A DNA stretch of 64,000 nucleotides from Mojavia pulchra JT2-VF2 (GCA_019359325.1 JAHHHN010000023.1:1-64000), one strand, 5' to 3'; positions 28,752 to 37,687 are shown, numbered from the stretch's first letter. The notes: a model not told the origin generated them from the letters alone. A program made the numbers and translations.

Positions 28752-29423
28752 ATGACTCAAACCCTACCCAAGTTAGCAACCTTTGAACAATTTATCGAGT
28801 GGTATCCCTCAAACGGGGTGCGATGTGAGCTACATAAAGGAGTCATTGCAGAAATGCCACCCCCCACTGGTGAACACGAAAATGTTGTTGGATTTTTGGC
28901 AGCACAGATCACCTTTGGGTTCTTGCAAATGGGGCTTCCGTTTCGCATCCCCAAAACTGCCTTTATCAAAATTGAGAGCAATAACTCAACCTATTCTCCC
29001 GACATTTTAGTATTAAATCATGACAATCTTGTTAATGAACCTCTGTGGAGTAAACAATCGACTGTTATGCAAGCTGCATCTGTACCAATTGTTATTGAGG
29101 TAGTGAGTCAGTGCGTTGCGCGGGTTCCCCGCGTTGAAGCAACTGACGAACCCGTAAGGGTTAGTACCAACTGGCGAGATGACTACTACGACAAGTTCAG
29201 GGACTATGAAGAAATGGGAATTCCTGAGTATTGGATTGTGGACTATGCTGCACTCGGTGGCAAAAGATTTACTGGTAATCCTAAACAACAAACTATTACC
29301 ATTTGTAATTTAGTTGACGGAGATTATCAAATTACTGTGTTCAGAGGAGATGATGTGATTGTATCGCCTTTATTTACCCATCTCAAATTGACAGCACAAC
29401 AAATTTTTGATTCTGCTTTGTGA
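28752..29423 (+). CDS. Uma2 (DUF820) family putative endonuclease with a repeat-derived insert
   Basis: The 223-residue protein has the PD-(D/E)XK-type Uma2 fold: FEQFIEWYPSNGVRCELHKG, YSPDILVLNHDNL (active-site Asp), IVIEVVS and EEMGIPEYWIVDYA. In relatives EVVSTNWRDDYYDKF is continuous; here 19 residues from a family-B repeat (29109-29165) are inserted in frame between the Ser and the Thr, next to the catalytic E-x-V strand. The protein remains open but may be impaired. Uma2 proteins are abundant in cyanobacteria and their biological role is uncertain. The start ATG has GGAGG upstream. Confidence 0.85.
   Translation: MTQTLPKLATFEQFIEWYPSNGVRCELHKGVIAEMPPPTGEHENVVGFLAAQITFGFLQMGLPFRIPKTAFIKIESNNSTYSPDILVLNHDNLVNEPLWSKQSTVMQAASVPIVIEVVSQCVARVPRVEATDEPVRVSTNWRDDYYDKFRDYEEMGIPEYWIVDYAALGGKRFTGNPKQQTITICNLVDGDYQITVFRGDDVIVSPLFTHLKLTAQQIFDSAL
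29109..29165 (+). repeat. family-B dispersed repeat, in-frame 57-bp insertion
   Basis: It adds 19 codons to the Uma2 gene. Five-base edges TGAGT/TTAGT differ at one position, consistent with an aged target duplication. It shares TGAAGCAACTGACGAACCCG with the 2418-2474 copy (one base different). Confidence 0.75.
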
Positions 29424-29476
29424 AAAGTCGAGATTTAAAACAGTTTTTCAACAATCCTCCACAGTCAATTAGGCAT

Positions 29477-29535
29477 CGGATTGCGGCGATAGATCCGCTC
29501 CTTGTGAAGTATTTGGTTGGGTAGCCAGTATTTAA
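29477..29535 (+). repeat. direct repeat downstream of Uma2 gene
   Basis: Second copy of the segment at 28634-28694. The two bracket the Uma2 gene in the same orientation. Confidence 0.65.
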
Positions 29536-29686
29536 ACCCAAACCCGCATAGTCAATACTAATTATCTTCAAATGTAATTTGGTGAAGTTTCACATTCATG
29601 GGTTTGACAATCCCAAAAAATAAATTTCATCACAGCATCTGGCATTGCTTTATAGATTAGCCGACTCTAGCTTACTGATTCACAGT

Positions 29687-29722
29687 GCGATTGCATGATT
29701 GCACTGCGCGGAGCGCAATCGC
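29687..29722 (+). repeat. family-A palindromic repeat, intergenic
   Basis: A 36-bp variant starts GCGATTGCATGATTGCAC and ends GAGCGCAATCGC. Confidence 0.65.
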
Positions 29723-29808
29723 AACGCGTTACGACAAACGCGCTACAAACTTTCTAAGTGCAATTTATCTGGCTGCTTCTGTCATTTAGCTCAATTGATG
29801 ACACATCC

Positions 29809-29940
29809 TAAGGGGCCCGTGCAAAAATAAGTTGCTTGCTACTTTATTTATGCAAGTAACCCAAACATCCCGGATGCAGGGCTGCGACGACTTTAATGTC
29901 GTCGCAAAGCAGCAAGCAACTTATGAGAGCGGGGATGCTA
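29809..29940 (-). repeat. hairpin repeat/MITE at the 3' end of the UbiA gene (copy 1)
   Basis: Arms AATAAGTTGCTTGCT and AGCAAGCAACTTAT surround an inner stem GCGACGAC/GTCGTCGC (about 29884-29905). The element ends four bases from the UbiA stop codon. Read on the minus strand, the second arm is followed by TTATTTTTG, so it could terminate transcription. Nearly identical to 40476-40603. Confidence 0.75.
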
Positions 29941-29943
29941 AAG

Positions 29944-30882
29944 CTACAATATTGGAGCCGTCCCTAACAGCCCTACTACCCCCAATAGCATCCCAATCCG
30001 ATCCCAGAATACAAATCCTTCGTAAGCGCTCACACTACCTTGCTGTTGATAGCGTAATAGTGCGATTGTCACACTTAGCATCATCGCTGTGGAGAAGACT
30101 AAAAACAACAGAGGATGTGTCATCGGCAATAATAGGGGTGCTATTGGAATTGACACAATCAACGTACCCATTAATCCCCAAGCAATCCAAAAAGCCGTTT
30201 CCTTTCCCCAGGTATTGGCAATTGTAACAATTCCCTGACTGCGATCGCCTGCTGTATCGTGTAAATCCCAAATAATTTCCTTAGCTAAAATATAAAAGAA
30301 TAAAAACCAAATTGGATAAAGCATGGCTCCCGGTCGATTTACAACCAAACTACCCAGAAAAATTACCGCCGCCGTGATCGTTGCCACAATGAAATTTGCA
30401 AAAATACCGCTTTGGAGTAATATATGCGAGTAATTCCAGAGCAAAATAGAACTCACAGTTACCAAAATCAAGCAAGAAATTCCTAAAGGAATGGCCGCAC
30501 TCGCCGCGCCGATAAACAGAATCAAAGCTGTCCACCAAACTGCAACAGGTGAAAGGCGACCAGATGGGAGTGGTCTTTGGGGGTGATCGATGCGGTCTTT
30601 ATCCACATCCCAATAATCATTAATTGCACAGGCCGCAGAGTGTGTAAATACTAAAATAGTTGCTGTCAATAGATATTGCTGTAATGAAGCTGCTGAATTG
30701 AGCGCGTAGATTGTGGCACAGCCGGTTATTGCAGCAACAATAGCAACTGGTAGTCGGAAAAGTTGAGCAAGATCACGAATCAATCTGATTTTTTTATCTT
30801 CTTCAGCAGAAGCGGAAGCATTTTGTACTGATGCAGAAGTGGACGCAACAGCTTTTTTATTCATATGCAATTGTTCGCTCAT
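29944..30882 (-). CDS. UbiA-family prenyltransferase
   Basis: About 312 residues from ATG 30882, with eight or nine membrane helices. The two Asp-rich prenyl-diphosphate/Mg2+ motifs are present: NDYWDVDKDRID (about residue 100) and DLHDTAGDR (about residue 210). The family transfers a polyprenyl group to an aromatic or glycerol-phosphate acceptor in the membrane. The acceptor is not deducible; the sequence is closer to the generic UbiA/geranylgeranyl type than to ring-specific quinone enzymes as far as I can judge. Its stop codon lies four bases from a hairpin repeat. No partner genes nearby. Confidence 0.85.
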   Translation of the reverse strand: MSEQLHMNKKAVASTSASVQNASASAEEDKKIRLIRDLAQLFRLPVAIVAAITGCATIYALNSAASLQQYLLTATILVFTHSAACAINDYWDVDKDRIDHPQRPLPSGRLSPVAVWWTALILFIGAASAAIPLGISCLILVTVSSILLWNYSHILLQSGIFANFIVATITAAVIFLGSLVVNRPGAMLYPIWFLFFYILAKEIIWDLHDTAGDRSQGIVTIANTWGKETAFWIAWGLMGTLIVSIPIAPLLLPMTHPLLFLVFSTAMMLSVTIALLRYQQQGSVSAYEGFVFWDRIGMLLGVVGLLGTAPIL

Positions 30883-30924
30883 TGCTAACCTCACATATTT
30901 AATGTGGGTAATCACAAACGCCAT

Positions 30925-31558
30925 TTCATCCCCATAGCTATTACCCCTGAAACCCGAAGAAAAATATCTGCTTTTACTCGTTCAGCTCAGGTATTGCCTA
31001 CAGGGTATTCAATTCAATATAAGCAAAAAACAAATTTTAGATATTTATTAGTTTGTTTTAATGCCATCTGCTTACTTAGTTTATCTCATCAATATGAATC
31101 TAGTAATTTTGTCAAGTTTTTTGCCAAAAAATCTACAATTTGTTATATAGTTAGCATGGGTTAATGCGGTTTTGGCATTGTTGAGAATAAGATTTCCCTT
31201 ATAGACAAGATGCGCTCGCATGATTGCAGTGCGCTTTCGCGCAATCGCACTTTGAGTTTCAACATAATTTTTAGCCAATAATTTTATCAATAGATGCCAC
31301 TGTATATAACTTCATTAGAGTTAAATTGATTTACGCGCCTGTGCCAAATTGTTGAAACGGTGAGGCAGTGCGGTCATGTTCGTTACCCCCATGAGCAACT
31401 AGCGAACCCGCAGGGCGTTTGCATTTTATTAGTTGTAGGTGCCTTATCTAAATGCACCTGAATGTCAGCCACAAGGTATAGGAAACTTATTCAGTACACC
31501 AGTACTATGAAAACGAAGATAAACCTGTCTCAAACTGAAACATAAGGATTGAGGATAC
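30925..31558. other. intergenic stretch with one family-A repeat
   Basis: It holds a family-A-like palindrome at 31218-31248 (GCATGATTGCAGTGCGC...GCGCAATCGC) and, near 31398, a fragment resembling family B (CTAGCGAACCCGCAGGG). No gene is convincing; the promoter of the 31559 gene must lie in the last 100 bp. Confidence 0.5.
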
Positions 31559-31945
31559 ATGGCTCTTGTTGAGTTACAGAAAAATGAGATGATGGTTCAC
31601 CTGCTGAATTCTCTTGATGCGGGTCAAGATGTTGGTCATTACGGCAGGCTGGTATTTGCAATGGTGGCTCGTCATTTCTTGAGTGAGTCTGAATTAATTG
31701 ATTATCTTCAAAAAGATAAAGACTTCAGCGAGCAGGAAGCGCGTTCTTTGTATTTACAGGTTCAAGGTAAAGACTATAACCCACCTCGACGAGAGCGTAT
31801 TCTCCAATGGCAATCTCAGCAGGAGTTTCCTATCTGTCCTAATGCTGACGATCCAGATGCCTGTAATGTTTATAAGGATTTACAATTTCCACCAGAGATA
31901 TACGAGCATATTTCCGAATATCACGAACAAAAAGCAGAAAGCTAA
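31559..31945 (+). CDS. conserved cyanobacterial hypothetical protein, 128 residues
   Basis: I recognise the pattern of a widespread cyanobacterial protein of unknown function: an N-terminal helix pair (LVELQKNEMMVHLLNSLDAG; DVGHYGRLVFAMVARHFL), a motif CPNADDPDACNVYKDLQFP with two Cys, and a C-terminal helix ending YHEQKAES. It is soluble and acidic. ATG 31559 is preceded by AAGGATTGAGG. It appears intact and stands alone. Confidence 0.7.
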   Translation: MALVELQKNEMMVHLLNSLDAGQDVGHYGRLVFAMVARHFLSESELIDYLQKDKDFSEQEARSLYLQVQGKDYNPPRRERILQWQSQQEFPICPNADDPDACNVYKDLQFPPEIYEHISEYHEQKAES

Positions 31946-32053
31946 AACTGGTAAGCTGACCCCGGCCTGAAGGTACGGGGCTTTAGCCTCAGATTTGAAT
32001 CATCGGGAACAAAGGCATTTGCCCCTGCAATAGTACAATCGTGTATCAATCAG

Positions 32054-32665
32054 TTGCTCACGCGGACTAACCGCATAGATGTACTTGTGAATAATGCTGG
32101 ACAAATTCATGCCAGCATGATTGAAGAAACTTCTTTAGAACAAGCCAAAGAGATTTTTGAAACCAACTTTTGGGGTATTGTGCGTCTTACTAATGCTGTC
32201 TTGCCCATCATGAGACAGCAGCGTAGTGGGCATATTATTAATATGAGTTCGGTGGCAGGATTAATTGGCGCACCAGGTGAAGGCTTTTACTCTGCAAGCA
32301 AATTTGCACTTGAAGGTTATAGCGAAGCATTAAGTGTGGAACTAGACCCATTTAATATTCAAGTGTCTTTAGTTGAGCCTGGCTATTTCAAAACCAACTT
32401 CAACCTAACCATGTTACAACCAACGAAAATTAGTAGTGATTACGACAACGTGCGCGATGTTATCATCTCATCTGTCCAGGGCGCAATTGCACAAGGCGAT
32501 AATCCTGATAAAGTTGCACAAGCAGTTTTCCGTATTGCTTCAAGCTCCTCACCACGATTACGCTACCGTGTGGGCTATGAGGCGCAATGGTTGCCTCGTT
32601 TGAGAGCGATTCTACTGGATAAACTGTTTCGCTTTGGTGCGCGTAAACGGTTAAACTTGCCTTAA
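32054..32665 (+). pseudogene. short-chain dehydrogenase/reductase, N-terminus lost
   Basis: The frame (TTG 32054 at earliest) contains the SDR core: NNAG (DVLVNNAGQIHA), catalytic Ser in INMSSVAGLIGAPG, YSASK (Tyr and Lys), and a lipid/steroid-type C-terminus (ELDPFNIQVSLVEPGYFKTN). The glycine-rich TGxxxGxG dinucleotide-binding segment and about 65 N-terminal residues are absent, and upstream sequence does not supply them in any frame. Without the Rossmann start it should not bind NAD(P). Other SDRs of this type keep an intact N-terminus, so this is a 5' deletion. Confidence 0.75.
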
Positions 32666-32769
32666 TGTCTCGTCAAATTAGCAGCAACAATTATTGTTGC
32701 AGGACTTTCAGATAGTAGTAGGATGCGGATTGAGATAAGCTGTTAACTACAAAAGTTTGTTTGTTGAGA

Positions 32770-33018
32770 CCGCAAAGGGGCAGGGGAGAGTACTTGAAGT
32801 TTTTACCCAAATTTTTAATTGTGCAACTTGTAAGTACAAAAGCTTCTCATCGTCGTTCATTATTTGAAACCGCTATGTTTCGACTCAAAATGATCTTTGG
32901 GGGTCGGTTACGGCGACGAGGTTTTGATAGCCTTGCCAACGAGCTATTTCTGCAATATGCTGCACTTAACCGTATGATTGGGTTGGGCAAACCGGATAGC
33001 TACAAAGTTGAAGACTAA
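32770..33018 (+). pseudogene. IS5-family transposase, C-terminal remnant (second copy)
   Basis: The plus strand reads HRRSLFETAMFRLKMIFGG, then FDSLANELFLQYAALNRMIG and LGKPDSYKVED, resembling the C-terminus of IS5-type transposases. It matches the remnant at 28468-28569, and both share the 3' flank ending TTTCATGCAACAAAGC. The catalytic domain is lost. Confidence 0.65.
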
Positions 33019-33089
33019 TTACCAACTTTATTAAGAGAAGGTGTGTCTTTTTCTGTTTCATGCAACAAAGCTGTTTCGCTTTAATTCTA

Positions 33090-33632
33090 TCAATCCGATG
33101 CACTAACTCTGCTTGATTCGTCTTGAGCAGATTCAGTATTCATTTTTAATATGTGTTGCATAATCAGGACTGAGCAGGGAGCATTGTGGAGTACGTAATT
33201 GCTGACACTACCCAAGGCTAACTCACTCCAACCAGATAGACCCTGACGTCCAACTACGATTAGGTCAGCACCCCAAGTGGAGGCTAATTTACAGATGGTT
33301 TGACCAGGATTACCAGAGGGTTGGATGAATTCTGTACTCACGCCTGCTAGAGTTGCTTCATCCGTACATGATTGTAGTAGCTCTAGACCTTGCTTTTCCA
33401 AAAGCTCCCACTGCTGTTGATTGAACTCCAAAGTTTTTTTACTCATTACGGGATATGGATAGTAATCCTGCCTAGGAAGTATAGGTATATTTACTCTGCC
33501 CTGTTCTTCGCCCGACAGAACATGCAACAGCATAAGGCTGGCCTGGCTCGCTTTTGCTAAGAACAAGGCTTTATCAAAGACATCCTTGGCGGATTCAGAG
33601 GTGTCGATTGCAACTAGAATCTTGTGAAACAT
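33090..33632 (-). CDS. universal stress protein (UspA family)
   Basis: From ATG 33632, with GGAGGAAG eight bases upstream, the product has about 180 residues and a full UspA fold. The first strand is HKILVAIDTSESAKDVFDKA; the ATP-binding signature is GRQGLSGWSELALGSVSNYV (G-2x-G-9x-G-S), then APCSVLIM. The central segment is longer than in minimal Usps. Such proteins bind ATP or AMP and accumulate under stress; the partner is unknown. A longer upstream frame (to 33701) exists, but the strong ribosome-binding site decides the start. Confidence 0.85.
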   Translation of the reverse strand: MFHKILVAIDTSESAKDVFDKALFLAKASQASLMLLHVLSGEEQGRVNIPILPRQDYYPYPVMSKKTLEFNQQQWELLEKQGLELLQSCTDEATLAGVSTEFIQPSGNPGQTICKLASTWGADLIVVGRQGLSGWSELALGSVSNYVLHNAPCSVLIMQHILKMNTESAQDESSRVSASD

Positions 33633-33690
33633 ATAGACTTCCTCCAAACTGTTGTGGCTCCATATAAGAGCTGATTTATAAAGGTTCTGT

Positions 33691-33795
33691 TTAGACAGCA
33701 AGGCACTTCAACATCAAGCGCACCATTACCGTTTCGCTCATCAACTCGCTCACACCTAGCAATAGTTCATGGTCTGTGACTTGTGCGATGCAACC
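33691..33795 (-). pseudogene. possible MscS-type channel C-terminal scrap
   Basis: The minus strand reads AQVTDHELLLGVSELMSETV then MVRLMLKCLAV before a stop, which resembles the alpha/beta domain of small mechanosensitive channels. Only about 30 residues remain, fused to a transposase fragment. Identification is tentative. Confidence 0.3.
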
Positions 33796-33960
33796 AGCGA
33801 AACCACCCAAATATACACTCGACAACCCAGGTTTTGGCAACACCTGAAATTATGCTTCGGTTCGCTTGATAATTTCAACTTTGGCACCACAAACCTGCAA
33901 AAATGCTTGAACGAACTTGTCCTTACTGTAGCTCTAGTCTACCCAAATCACAACTAACAT
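33796..33960 (-). pseudogene. IS5-family transposase fragment, heavily mutated
   Basis: In pieces, the minus strand gives DKFVQAFLQVCGAKVEIIKR, then FQVLP and, after a frameshift, LPKTWVVECIFGWFRWLHR. This resembles the LPKRWVVERTFGWFNWYRRL signature of IS5-group transposases. Two stops and a frameshift interrupt it. It lies between an IS701 fragment and the channel-like scrap. Confidence 0.55.
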
Positions 33961-33961
33961 A

Positions 33962-34271
33962 AATCAATCTTAGTTCCTTTGTTTCTATCTCCTGTCTCAT
34001 CAATAATTAAAATAATTGGTCTACCTTTTAGTATCTGTAAAATTAGTTCAAAACGCAAAACTCTCCTCTTCTCTACATCCCAAGATGGTGTTTTTAAGAG
34101 ATGATGTAGCCCTTGATACTTATTTAATCCAACAATTTTTGCTATTTCTGAAAGGCTCTTCCTTTTTAAGTCAGAAATACATCCTATATGTAGATATTTA
34201 AATGCTTCAAAAAGCCTAACATCTGAAAACAGCTTTTTATACAACAAACAATAGTCGACCACAAAATTCAT
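33962..34271 (-). pseudogene. IS701-family transposase, N-terminal fragment
   Basis: About 100 residues match the other two copies (DVRLFEAFKYLHIGCISDL, KRKSLSEIAKIVGL, IILIIDETGDRNKGTK), after which homology stops abruptly. The upstream flank to about 34375 matches the flank of the copy at 1165, including ATTATACTATCGC-like sequence, so this is the left end of the IS. Confidence 0.8.
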
Positions 34272-34494
34272 GGTTTGTCAGAGCGAACGAGGCTATACCA
34301 TACTCTGTACCTTCGTTCTAAGCTTTGTAATTTATTATACTATCGCTAAAGTAACACAACAGGGCTAATAACCCCTCATTCCTAACGTCTCTTTCAAAGA
34401 GATTGTTCCAGTAGGCTGATGCTCGTCTACTGTTCTCTACATTAAACCAGCAATTAAGGCCGCGTTAACTCTTTTTAAATTTTAGCTATTCAGT

Positions 34495-35940
34495 ATGTCC
34501 AACGAAGTAGAAGACGAAAGCTTACTAAAAAAGATCCCTTTCCCCATTCAGGAAATCCCAGAGGATAGGGAATTAACAGAGACAGTAATTCTTCCCACAA
34601 ATGTGCCTATTAAACTTTCCAAACCGCAAATTCGCACAAGTCTCAGGGCATTAACTATCGAGAGTCTCTTTGCTGCGGTTTTTTACAGTATCATCGGTTC
34701 AGCCTTGCTTAGTAATTTCTTGCTGGATCTGGGTGCCGGCCCATTGGAAATTGGTTTGCTCGCCTCTATTCCTCAGTTAGTAAATTTGCTCCAACCACTG
34801 GGAGCTTATTTGGTAGAACGAAGTACCAGCTTCAACTGGTATTGCATGAGCATTTTCATCCCGGCGCGGCTACTGTGGATAATTCTCGTGCCAGCGATTT
34901 GGTTGGTCAGATCATCTAACCAGATCTCTGAACACCAAGTGGTGCTGTTGACATTAGGAATTATGTTGGTGGTTAATATCATTGAAGCTTTCGCCCGTGC
35001 TCCCTGGATGACCTGGACGGCTGTGGTAGTACCTGAGCGGTTGCGGGGGCGGTATTTTGGCTTTCGCAATAGTGTTTTGAGTTTGACGAATCTCATCTGT
35101 GTGCCCCTACTAGGTCTAGCAGTATCGGCTTGGCCTAGTGGAACGCTCCAAGGCTACGGTGCAATCTTGGTTCTAGGAATTGTGCTTGGGCTACTTAGTC
35201 AGGGCTGTCAGTTCTGGATGAGCGATGTTAACCCGCAGCTTTTAAAAGTTGTGGGGTCAGATATACCCCAACCATACCGCAGCGGGATACATCTTCGCTT
35301 CCTCAATGATGCCAATTTTTTGAAGTTACTGATTTACCTTGCCATCTGGTGCTTTGCCGTTAACCTCAGCGCTCCCTTCTTTAACCTCTATATGCTAGAT
35401 AACCTAGATATAGATGTCAGCCTAGTAACAATTTATAACGGCTTAGGAGCTGGTGCTAATATGCTACTACTAGTTTTCTGGGGTAAGCTGTCTGACCGGA
35501 TTGGGAATCGTCCCATCATGTTATTAGTAGGAATCTTGGTGGCGGTGACACCTCTATTATGGCTAGTAGCTGGCAATGATTCAATTTCCCTTTGGATATG
35601 GTTACCCTTGTTACACCTGCTGGCATCTGGGACGTGGGCGGCCATAGACCTGTGTACTAACAATCTGATGATGGGAGTGGCACCGGTGACTAATCAATCC
35701 ACTTACTTTGCGATCGCCGGGGCGGTTGCTGGTGTCACTGGAGCAATGGGAATTACTGCTGGTAGTTTTCTCGCGGCTCTGCCTGGTACCGATGGCTTAC
35801 TGAGACTATTTGTTCTCTCAGCTGTCCTACGGATGGCTGCTCTCTTACCCTTAGTTTTTGTTCAGGAACAGGGTTCTGTACCTCTGGATCGGCTTTGGAA
35901 AGTTCTATTCTCAGTCAAGCAACAAAGAGTACCGATTTAA
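34495..35940 (+). CDS. MFS transporter
   Basis: The 481-residue protein has a 45-residue hydrophilic N-terminus and then about 12 membrane helices. The MFS loop signature is recognisable between helices 2 and 3 (AYLVERSTSFNW) and clearly in the second half (GKLSDRIGNRPIML). An RLRGRYFGFRNSVLSL segment lies in the central region. Substrate is unknown; efflux of a small molecule is typical of such orphans. The next gene is convergent with overlapping stop codons (35937-35940), so transcription probably ends nearby. Confidence 0.85.
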   Translation: MSNEVEDESLLKKIPFPIQEIPEDRELTETVILPTNVPIKLSKPQIRTSLRALTIESLFAAVFYSIIGSALLSNFLLDLGAGPLEIGLLASIPQLVNLLQPLGAYLVERSTSFNWYCMSIFIPARLLWIILVPAIWLVRSSNQISEHQVVLLTLGIMLVVNIIEAFARAPWMTWTAVVVPERLRGRYFGFRNSVLSLTNLICVPLLGLAVSAWPSGTLQGYGAILVLGIVLGLLSQGCQFWMSDVNPQLLKVVGSDIPQPYRSGIHLRFLNDANFLKLLIYLAIWCFAVNLSAPFFNLYMLDNLDIDVSLVTIYNGLGAGANMLLLVFWGKLSDRIGNRPIMLLVGILVAVTPLLWLVAGNDSISLWIWLPLLHLLASGTWAAIDLCTNNLMMGVAPVTNQSTYFAIAGAVAGVTGAMGITAGSFLAALPGTDGLLRLFVLSAVLRMAALLPLVFVQEQGSVPLDRLWKVLFSVKQQRVPI

Positions 35941-36209
35941 CAATATTGAACTTCAACCGCTTGGGACTGTTTCTCTAGCATTGGTTTAGGTGGAGGATTG
36001 GGGTGTTCGACATTATGCTTTTTCGATGGTCGCTGCACTTTAGGCTTATCCTTTTTCGCTGCTGCTAGAACACCGATTCGTAGTAAAGGTTTGGGCAATC
36101 GCTTTGATTCCAAGCGCGTACAATTAGACCGTTTTGGGTGCGATGGCCCCCAAATAGCGAATCCCGCCCACTCTTGCAAAAGAGTGGTTATTTTTTTCTG
36201 CAAAGTCAT
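35937..36209 (-). CDS. hypothetical basic protein, 90 residues
   Basis: ATG 36209 starts a 90-residue, strongly basic protein: an N-terminal helix (LQKKITTLLQEWAGFAIW), then a Lys/Pro-rich tail (AAAKKDKPKVQRPSKKHN; NPPPKPMLEKQ). Only one base separates it from the preceding gene's stop codon, so the two are co-transcribed and probably translationally coupled. No family recognised; the charge suggests nucleic-acid contact, which is inference. Confidence 0.55.
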   Translation of the reverse strand: MTLQKKITTLLQEWAGFAIWGPSHPKRSNCTRLESKRLPKPLLRIGVLAAAKKDKPKVQRPSKKHNVEHPNPPPKPMLEKQSQAVEVQYC

Positions 36210-36210
36210 T

Positions 36211-37371
36211 CTATCTTTGCAATCCTGCTGCCTGTTTTTTAGTTTCTAAAACCTCATCAAGTTTGCTATTCGCATTCTCAAAATCCTGCAAAATTTCTGG
36301 AGTTACTTTATTAATTTGCACTTGCCCAGATTGTACAGCTAAAATTACATCCCCGTTCTTGTGTGCAACTGCCCAATTTTTGCGCTCAGGATGGAAACAT
36401 ACATCATAAATCTTGCCTTGGACACGGGTAGTACCATCCGACTCTGGTTGACCCAAAGCTGACACGATTTTATGAGCAATCTGGGCGATTCGGCTAACTG
36501 TCTCTTTCTGCATTGCTTCTATTGCCTGCGGTGATAACTGGCCACCAGCCTTAAATTCCGATGCAATTTGGGCAATCCGCTGCTTGTATGCTTCTGGTTT
36601 TCCCAATTTATCTGCTGTACGCCACCATGAGCGTAAGTTTTCTACGGTTATCGGTTGATTAGGAGCCGAAGATGTTACAACCAATTCATCCTGTCTCGCC
36701 GCCCCTACACTCCACGCCGCCGCGGAGGCCGACAATCGCTCATGTTCTGGTATACCCGCTCGAAATGCTTGGGCAAACTGATAAGCTTGCTGGAACATTA
36801 ACTTAGTCTGCCCTCGGCTTAGTTCGGGTGTGAATTCAACCAGCGAAGCGCTGCTTGCCTGAGTCCCTGGCTTGAGTCCATATTCTTCCATCGATTGAGG
36901 ACTCACTGTACCCAACTTACGGTATTGAGGCTGGCCATCGTCCCCAATTTCATTATTTATTTGGGCGAGTGCCACTAGTTTTGAGGAACGCTTGTCCGTT
37001 TCTAGTTTCAGATTAATGGTCTGTGCTTTCCAGATTAAGGGATGATCGTAGCGAGTCAGGTTTGTGATTTCCAATTTTGACCCTTGCTGCGTTTGGATGA
37101 TGGCACTGGGGCCACGCTCACTCTCACGCCGCCTTTCCATTGTGACTGCGGCATTGAACAAACGGTCGAACTCATACTTGGCAGCGATCGCGCTAAATAT
37201 GAGTTGTGGGGTGAATTCAACCTCTTTGAACAAATCGTGAAACTGAACTATAGGTCGTGATTGGGACTGCGATTGTTGAAAATATTTATTTGTCTGATTG
37301 ATTAATAATTCTACTGGTGAGTAACCGCTTGTTCTAAACTGCATATAACAAAATATCTGCTCTTGTATCAC
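36211..37371 (-). CDS. unrecognised plasmid-like protein, 386 residues
   Basis: No family is recognised. The protein is soluble and well-composed, with a mixed N-terminus (HDLFKEVEFTPQLIFSAIAA; MERRRESERGPSAIIQTQQG), a central helical region (LMFQQAYQFAQAFRAGIPEH; TVENLRSWWRTADKLGKPEA) and a compact C-terminal strand domain (YDVCFHPERKNWAVAHKNGD). It forms a tight pair with the basic 90-residue protein downstream. My impression is of an accessory plasmid protein (mobilisation or replication), but nothing in the sequence proves it. Confidence 0.6.
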   Translation of the reverse strand: MIQEQIFCYMQFRTSGYSPVELLINQTNKYFQQSQSQSRPIVQFHDLFKEVEFTPQLIFSAIAAKYEFDRLFNAAVTMERRRESERGPSAIIQTQQGSKLEITNLTRYDHPLIWKAQTINLKLETDKRSSKLVALAQINNEIGDDGQPQYRKLGTVSPQSMEEYGLKPGTQASSASLVEFTPELSRGQTKLMFQQAYQFAQAFRAGIPEHERLSASAAAWSVGAARQDELVVTSSAPNQPITVENLRSWWRTADKLGKPEAYKQRIAQIASEFKAGGQLSPQAIEAMQKETVSRIAQIAHKIVSALGQPESDGTTRVQGKIYDVCFHPERKNWAVAHKNGDVILAVQSGQVQINKVTPEILQDFENANSKLDEVLETKKQAAGLQR

Positions 37372-37410
37372 TTAGCAAGTAGGAACTAGCACCAGCATTA
37401 AAAGCCATCT

Positions 37411-37682
37411 TTACATCTTTAGTAGTCCTTCATCTGAATGCTGGCTCATAACTACTATTTTGACTTGGGGAAACTCTTGATTAATCTCAGCTATTAAATC
37501 AATCCCACTGATATCAGGTAAATCTATCTTTAAAATTACAAGATCTGGATGATTTTCTCGCGCTGCTTGTAAGCCTTGTTCTCCTGAATCCGCTTCCTGC
37601 ACTTCTATATTTGCGCTCTCTAGGACAGTCTTTATCCCAGGCGTAAAATTGGGTAGTCATCGATTATCAGTACGTGCATCAT
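37411..37682 (-). pseudogene. response-regulator receiver remnant, frameshifted
   Basis: From ATG 37682 the frame reads MMHVLIIDDYPILRLG, then shifts to GIKTVLESANIEVQEADSGE, PDLVILKIDLPDISGID and IKIVVMSQHSDEG-like sequence before stopping. The acid pocket is present, but the expected phospho-Asp position reads Lys in VILKIDLP, and no output domain follows. Decayed NarL-type regulator. Confidence 0.6.
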
Positions 37683-37687
37683 AATTT

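Noticed and set aside
36001-36249. Plus-strand frame at the end of the basic 90-residue gene
   Set aside because: Antisense to a better-supported minus-strand gene coupled to its neighbour.
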